Source: Erythrocercus mccallii (taxonomy: Eukaryota > Chordata > Aves > Passeriformes > Dicruridae). Taken from it: a stretch of 64,000 bases of DNA. Location: assembly GCA_013397435.1 (NCBI GenBank), contig VZRG01000298.1, positions 582,917-646,916 of the forward strand, given 5' to 3'. Positions 60,986 to 64,000 of the stretch are shown one piece after another (the first letter of the stretch is position 1; each line of letters opens with the position of its first letter). Under the pieces are notes generated by a model. The model was not told where the DNA came from and did no database searches. It saw only the letters and a list, made by a program, of their open reading frames with translations. A program made the translations under genes and the position numbers.

Positions 60986-61976
60986 AACTTTATGCTATTG
61001 GTCTCAACCAATCTATCCAGCCTGTCCAGAGGGACAGGTCAGTAATGAAATGAGGAAAGTTTGCATCAAAAGAAGATCAGAAAGTTAAGAATTACTGTAA
61101 TTAAAGGCTAGGAAAGGGAGGCATGACCAGCAACTCCATTACATCTTATCCTACAAGGGAAGTTTCCTTAGTCTAATTGGGTAGCCTAAAATTTTCAGGT
61201 ATAATTTCTTCTCTCACCAAAAAAAGTCTTATTGACAGAACTGTCTCAAAGGGTAACAGGAAGCACAAATCACCTGGAGTCCCCCAGCAAGCCTTTTGCT
61301 TGCAGTCTTTCTTGAATCTTTCTTTACTCCAATTTATTAAGCTAATTCTGACTGAAGGATGACTCACAGCGAGACACTGAAGTAAATATGCAAGTAAAGC
61401 AAACCAAAATAACCTTGCCTCTCCTCATTCTCCAACAGATGGAAGGAGAGACCTTTACATTTCCTGATGCAGTGGATCCCAGGCAGCATATACAGTTTTC
61501 CACAATGTTCAGGATAGACAAGTCCCAAGTGAGGTGTGTTCCAATGCTGTTCCAGGGATGACATATTCTAGCATTGCTGCTGGAGGTGGTATTCATACAA
61601 AAAGGCTCTGCTCTAAGGAGGAAGTCAATGGGGCTTTTGAAAGCGATTCATGAACATATGGCAAAATGTTTTGACATTGTAACAGTTAGAAAAAGGGAGC
61701 TTTGAGAGTTACTAAACCATGAGGAAATCAATCAAGTCTAGCAAGATAATGGTTATGACTGAAAGACTTGAAGTCTATAAATATAATGGGGGGAAAAGAA
61801 GAAAAACAGAACAGTGATATTAAGGAAATATAAGGAAATATAATAAGGGAAAAAGAAGGCATTTTAGAGAGGCTATGCCTGAAGTGATGCCTGAAACTGC
61901 CAAGAAAATGTGTCCAAGATCTGCCCAACCTGGACAAAGGGAGAAAAGAAAAAGAGGAGCAATTTTGGTGGGGTTA
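60986..61976. other. intergenic DNA, no gene seen
   Basis: No recognisable feature. Overlapping short open frames near 61.2-61.9 kb show no domains. Confidence 0.45.
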
Positions 61977-61981
61977 ATGGG

Positions 61982-62669
61982 TGATATATATGAGCATATG
62001 ATGTAATTCGTGTTATGAAAAGTTGTGTTATTATTTGAAGTTATAGTTTGGTTTTGTTATAAGATATATGATTAGTTGTAGAAGCTTTCTGTTTGTCTGA
62101 TACCAGAAGCCCTGAAAAAGGAAAAATTCCTGTAGCAAGCAGCCAGCAGGCTTGCAGAACCAGTTTCAGTGTACCTCAGGAAACATTCGGATGCAAATGA
62201 AGACGCCGGGACGGGGACAATAGACGAGAGATATCACGATGGCCCGCAGCTGCAGACGATGCTGGACCATCGTGGGTATTGTCCACACCCGGGCACGGCC
62301 ATCAACTGACAAAAGACAAATACTTGACAGCTCGGGAAACTCCCCGGCCAAGTCTCCGCTTCTTTGTCTCCCTGCGAGATGACCACGGAAAAACCACATC
62401 TCTTCATTGTACACCGTAGCCTCAGGCTACGAAAAACAGTATAAGACCCCCTCCCAAACCACATGGATTCGTGGATGTGGGGACCCTGCCGATTTTCGTG
62501 CCGGTCACACGCCACCAGTTACCGACACCCGGGCTGGTGACTCGAGGTTTGCGAGATCGTTGGCTCATTTGATCTATTTTCCAAAACTTTTTCCAAATTT
62601 GTAAATATTGTAAATAAACCTTTTTGATTTTTCTATTAAAATTGGATTGGCAATTTTTCATTTATAACA
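61982..62669 (+). mobile_element. solo LTR, TGTTATA family, copy 2
   Basis: 688 bases from TGATATATATGAGC to CATTTATAACA, flanked by an exact 5-bp duplication ATGGG (61977-61981 and 62670-62674). TATAAG lies at 62440-62445 and AATAAA at 62613-62618. Upstream of the TATA box is an inverted repeat, CACGATGG (62235-62242) and CCATCGTG (62267-62274), also present in copy 3. Both duplications are intact and there is no internal region, so it is a solo LTR and not the 5' half of a provirus with copy 3. Confidence 0.92.
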
Positions 62670-62674
62670 ATGGG

Positions 62675-63077
62675 TAAGACAGTGGGAGCAAATGGCATTG
62701 ATAATGAAAAGAAAAAGTAAAGTGACAAGACCGGTGATCATAAAACCAAAATAAAGAAAAAGGAAAAGGAATAAGTACTTACTTTCATTGTTGATATTAA
62801 TATTAGCACTTAGAACTAAACAAATTGTTCCTGTCACTGGCATGGGTACGTGGTGAAAAAGCACCTAATGGCCTAAGTGGTAGGTTGCACTGGGGTGGGA
62901 AATCCTTTCCATGTTTTTGGCCAGATGCTGTTTTTTCCTCAGTTACACTCTAACCACTGTAAAGCCTCAGAGAACACCTGCATGGGCTGGTGAGGGAAAC
63001 TGGTGTCCTAGCCCTGCAGTGTGGAGATGCCTAGGTCATGAGACAAGGAAGTAGAAAAGTACCCAGCTCTAGCATTA
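62675..63077. other. short spacer between two LTRs
   Basis: About 400 bases of unremarkable sequence; no primer-binding site or retroviral coding sequence recognised. Confidence 0.5.
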
Positions 63078-63082
63078 CTCTT

Positions 63083-63551
63083 TGTGAGGATGTGATGGCA
63101 CCAGGAACAGTGAGGAGAGAGAGATCTTTGGATATCAGGGCTGCTCTTGGGACACGTGGTTTATTGCAGGGATCGTGGGTGGCAAAGTCTGCTCTCAGCT
63201 GCCAGCCCCAGCTGAGAGCAGGTCCCAAAGAGCGAGACATTTCCTGTTACATTACATCTCTTTCTGTGTTAAATATTCTGATTTACACTAACCAACCAGT
63301 ACAAGTTACAAAACCTACAGAGTTTACGTACAACCTATGAGAACTACTGCAGTAACATACTGCGCTACATTCCAAAACCTTAATAGTTAGTTTCTTGTCA
63401 GCTTCTCCCTGTGACCTTGGCAGGGCCCATCCCCCCTTGGACCCCCGGCATTCCTTTCTCTGCCAGGGGTACTGCTCAATCACTGTTTTCCGGCTTGGCA
63501 TTCTACATCTCAAAGCTCGCTTTCATTTCTATTTCTCCTGCAGGTTTCACA
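63083..63551 (-). mobile_element. solo LTR of a second family, minus strand
   Basis: 469 bases with inverted ends TGTGA...TCACA, flanked by an exact 5-bp duplication CTCTT (63078-63082 and 63552-63556). TTTATT at 63160-63165 is an AATAAA on the minus strand about 80 bases from the 3' end, which sets the orientation. Its sequence is unlike the neighbouring plus-strand LTRs. Confidence 0.8.
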
Positions 63552-63691
63552 CTCTTAGAATCTCCTGCTAAGCAATCATATTTGTAAGGTTTTCCTATCT
63601 CATCCACCCCAACACTCTTAATCCCGAATTTGCCTTGTGTGTGTGCTCATGCTACACTTGGAGCAGGAGAACCATTTCCCCATGGCCCGAC

Positions 63692-64000
63692 TGTTATAGA
63701 TGAGCATGTGATGTAATTCGTGTTATGAAAAGTTATGTTATTATTTAGAATTATAGTTTAGTTTTGTTATTAGGTATATGATTAGTTGTAGAAGTTTTCT
63801 TCTTTCATCTGATACTAGAAGCCCTGAGAAAGGGAAATTCCTGTAACAAGTAGCCAGCCACGGCTTGCAGAACCAGTTTCAGTGTCCTTTAAAAAACATT
63901 CAAATGTAAATGAAGACGCCGGGACAAGGACAATAGACTAGAGATACCACGATGGCTTGCAGCTGCGGCAAGAAACTGGACCATCGTGGGTATTGTCCAA
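63692..64000 (+). mobile_element. LTR, TGTTATA family, copy 3 (cut by window edge)
   Basis: It starts TGTTATAGATGAGC and follows copy 2 closely over the whole visible 309 bases ('atgtaattcgtgttatgaaa', 'agaaccagtttcagtgt', 'tggaccatcgtgggtattgt'). The inverted repeat is 9 bp here (63947-63955 and 63981-63989). The right end lies outside the window, so solo or proviral status is open. The left flank predicts a CCGAC duplication at the far end if it is solo. Confidence 0.9.

Noticed and set aside
61982..64000. Full-length provirus between LTR copies 2 and 3
   Set aside because: Copy 2 has its own matching duplications on both sides, and the approximately 1 kb between contains a different LTR and no retroviral genes.
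1..64000. CRISPR arrays, operons, tRNA or rRNA genes
   Set aside because: None seen; the window is vertebrate chromosomal DNA and its only arrays are microsatellites.

Overview
This window is vertebrate nuclear DNA, almost certainly from a bird. Three independent signs support that: CR1 LINE fragments with the avian (ATTCTATG)n-type 3' end; a BAFF gene of avian type; and the gene order TNFSF13B - ABHD13 - LIG4, which I know as a conserved block (human 13q33.3; chicken chromosome 1 from memory). The species cannot be read from the sequence. The DNA is AT-rich, with one strong CpG island.

Layout. 1-9.0 kb: gene-poor flank with CR1 fragments, microsatellites and a small GC-rich patch. 9.1-19.9 kb: TNFSF13B (BAFF) on the minus strand. 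Five coding exons are placed with splice sites and phases (exons 1, 3, 4, 5, 6, numbered by homology); exon 2, which must exist because of phase, was not found. 19.9-32.5 kb: spacer with two large CR1 copies; part of it may be ABHD13 3' UTR. 32.55-33.57 kb: the ABHD13 coding region, minus strand, one exon with an acceptor just upstream. 33.6-39.1 kb: ABHD13 intron. 39.1-40.1 kb: CpG island, the likely shared bidirectional promoter of ABHD13 and LIG4. 40.31-43.05 kb: LIG4 coding region, plus strand, one exon, 912 codons. 43-64 kb: gene-free DNA rich in retroviral LTRs and CR1.

The right third holds at least six LTRs or LTR-like pieces. Two unrelated ones are minus-strand (45.1 and 63.1 kb). 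One plus-strand LTR at 53.4 kb has perfect 6-bp inverted ends. Three plus-strand copies of one family lie at 56.0, 62.0 and 63.7 kb (the last cut by the window edge). Five complete copies have matching short target duplications and no internal retroviral genes, so they are solo LTRs. An LTR-like unit at about 51.3-51.9 kb has a TATA box and polyA signal but ambiguous ends.

Functionally, LIG4 seals DNA double-strand breaks in non-homologous end joining (including V(D)J recombination), BAFF is a B-cell survival cytokine, and ABHD13 is a membrane-anchored alpha/beta hydrolase. They are neighbours by conserved synteny, not an operon. I found no CRISPR, prokaryotic-type system, tRNA or rRNA, and nothing that amounts to a clearly new biological system. 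The most useful open points are the missing BAFF exon 2, the clustered LTR family with a conserved inverted repeat, and the GC-rich patch at about 2 kb.
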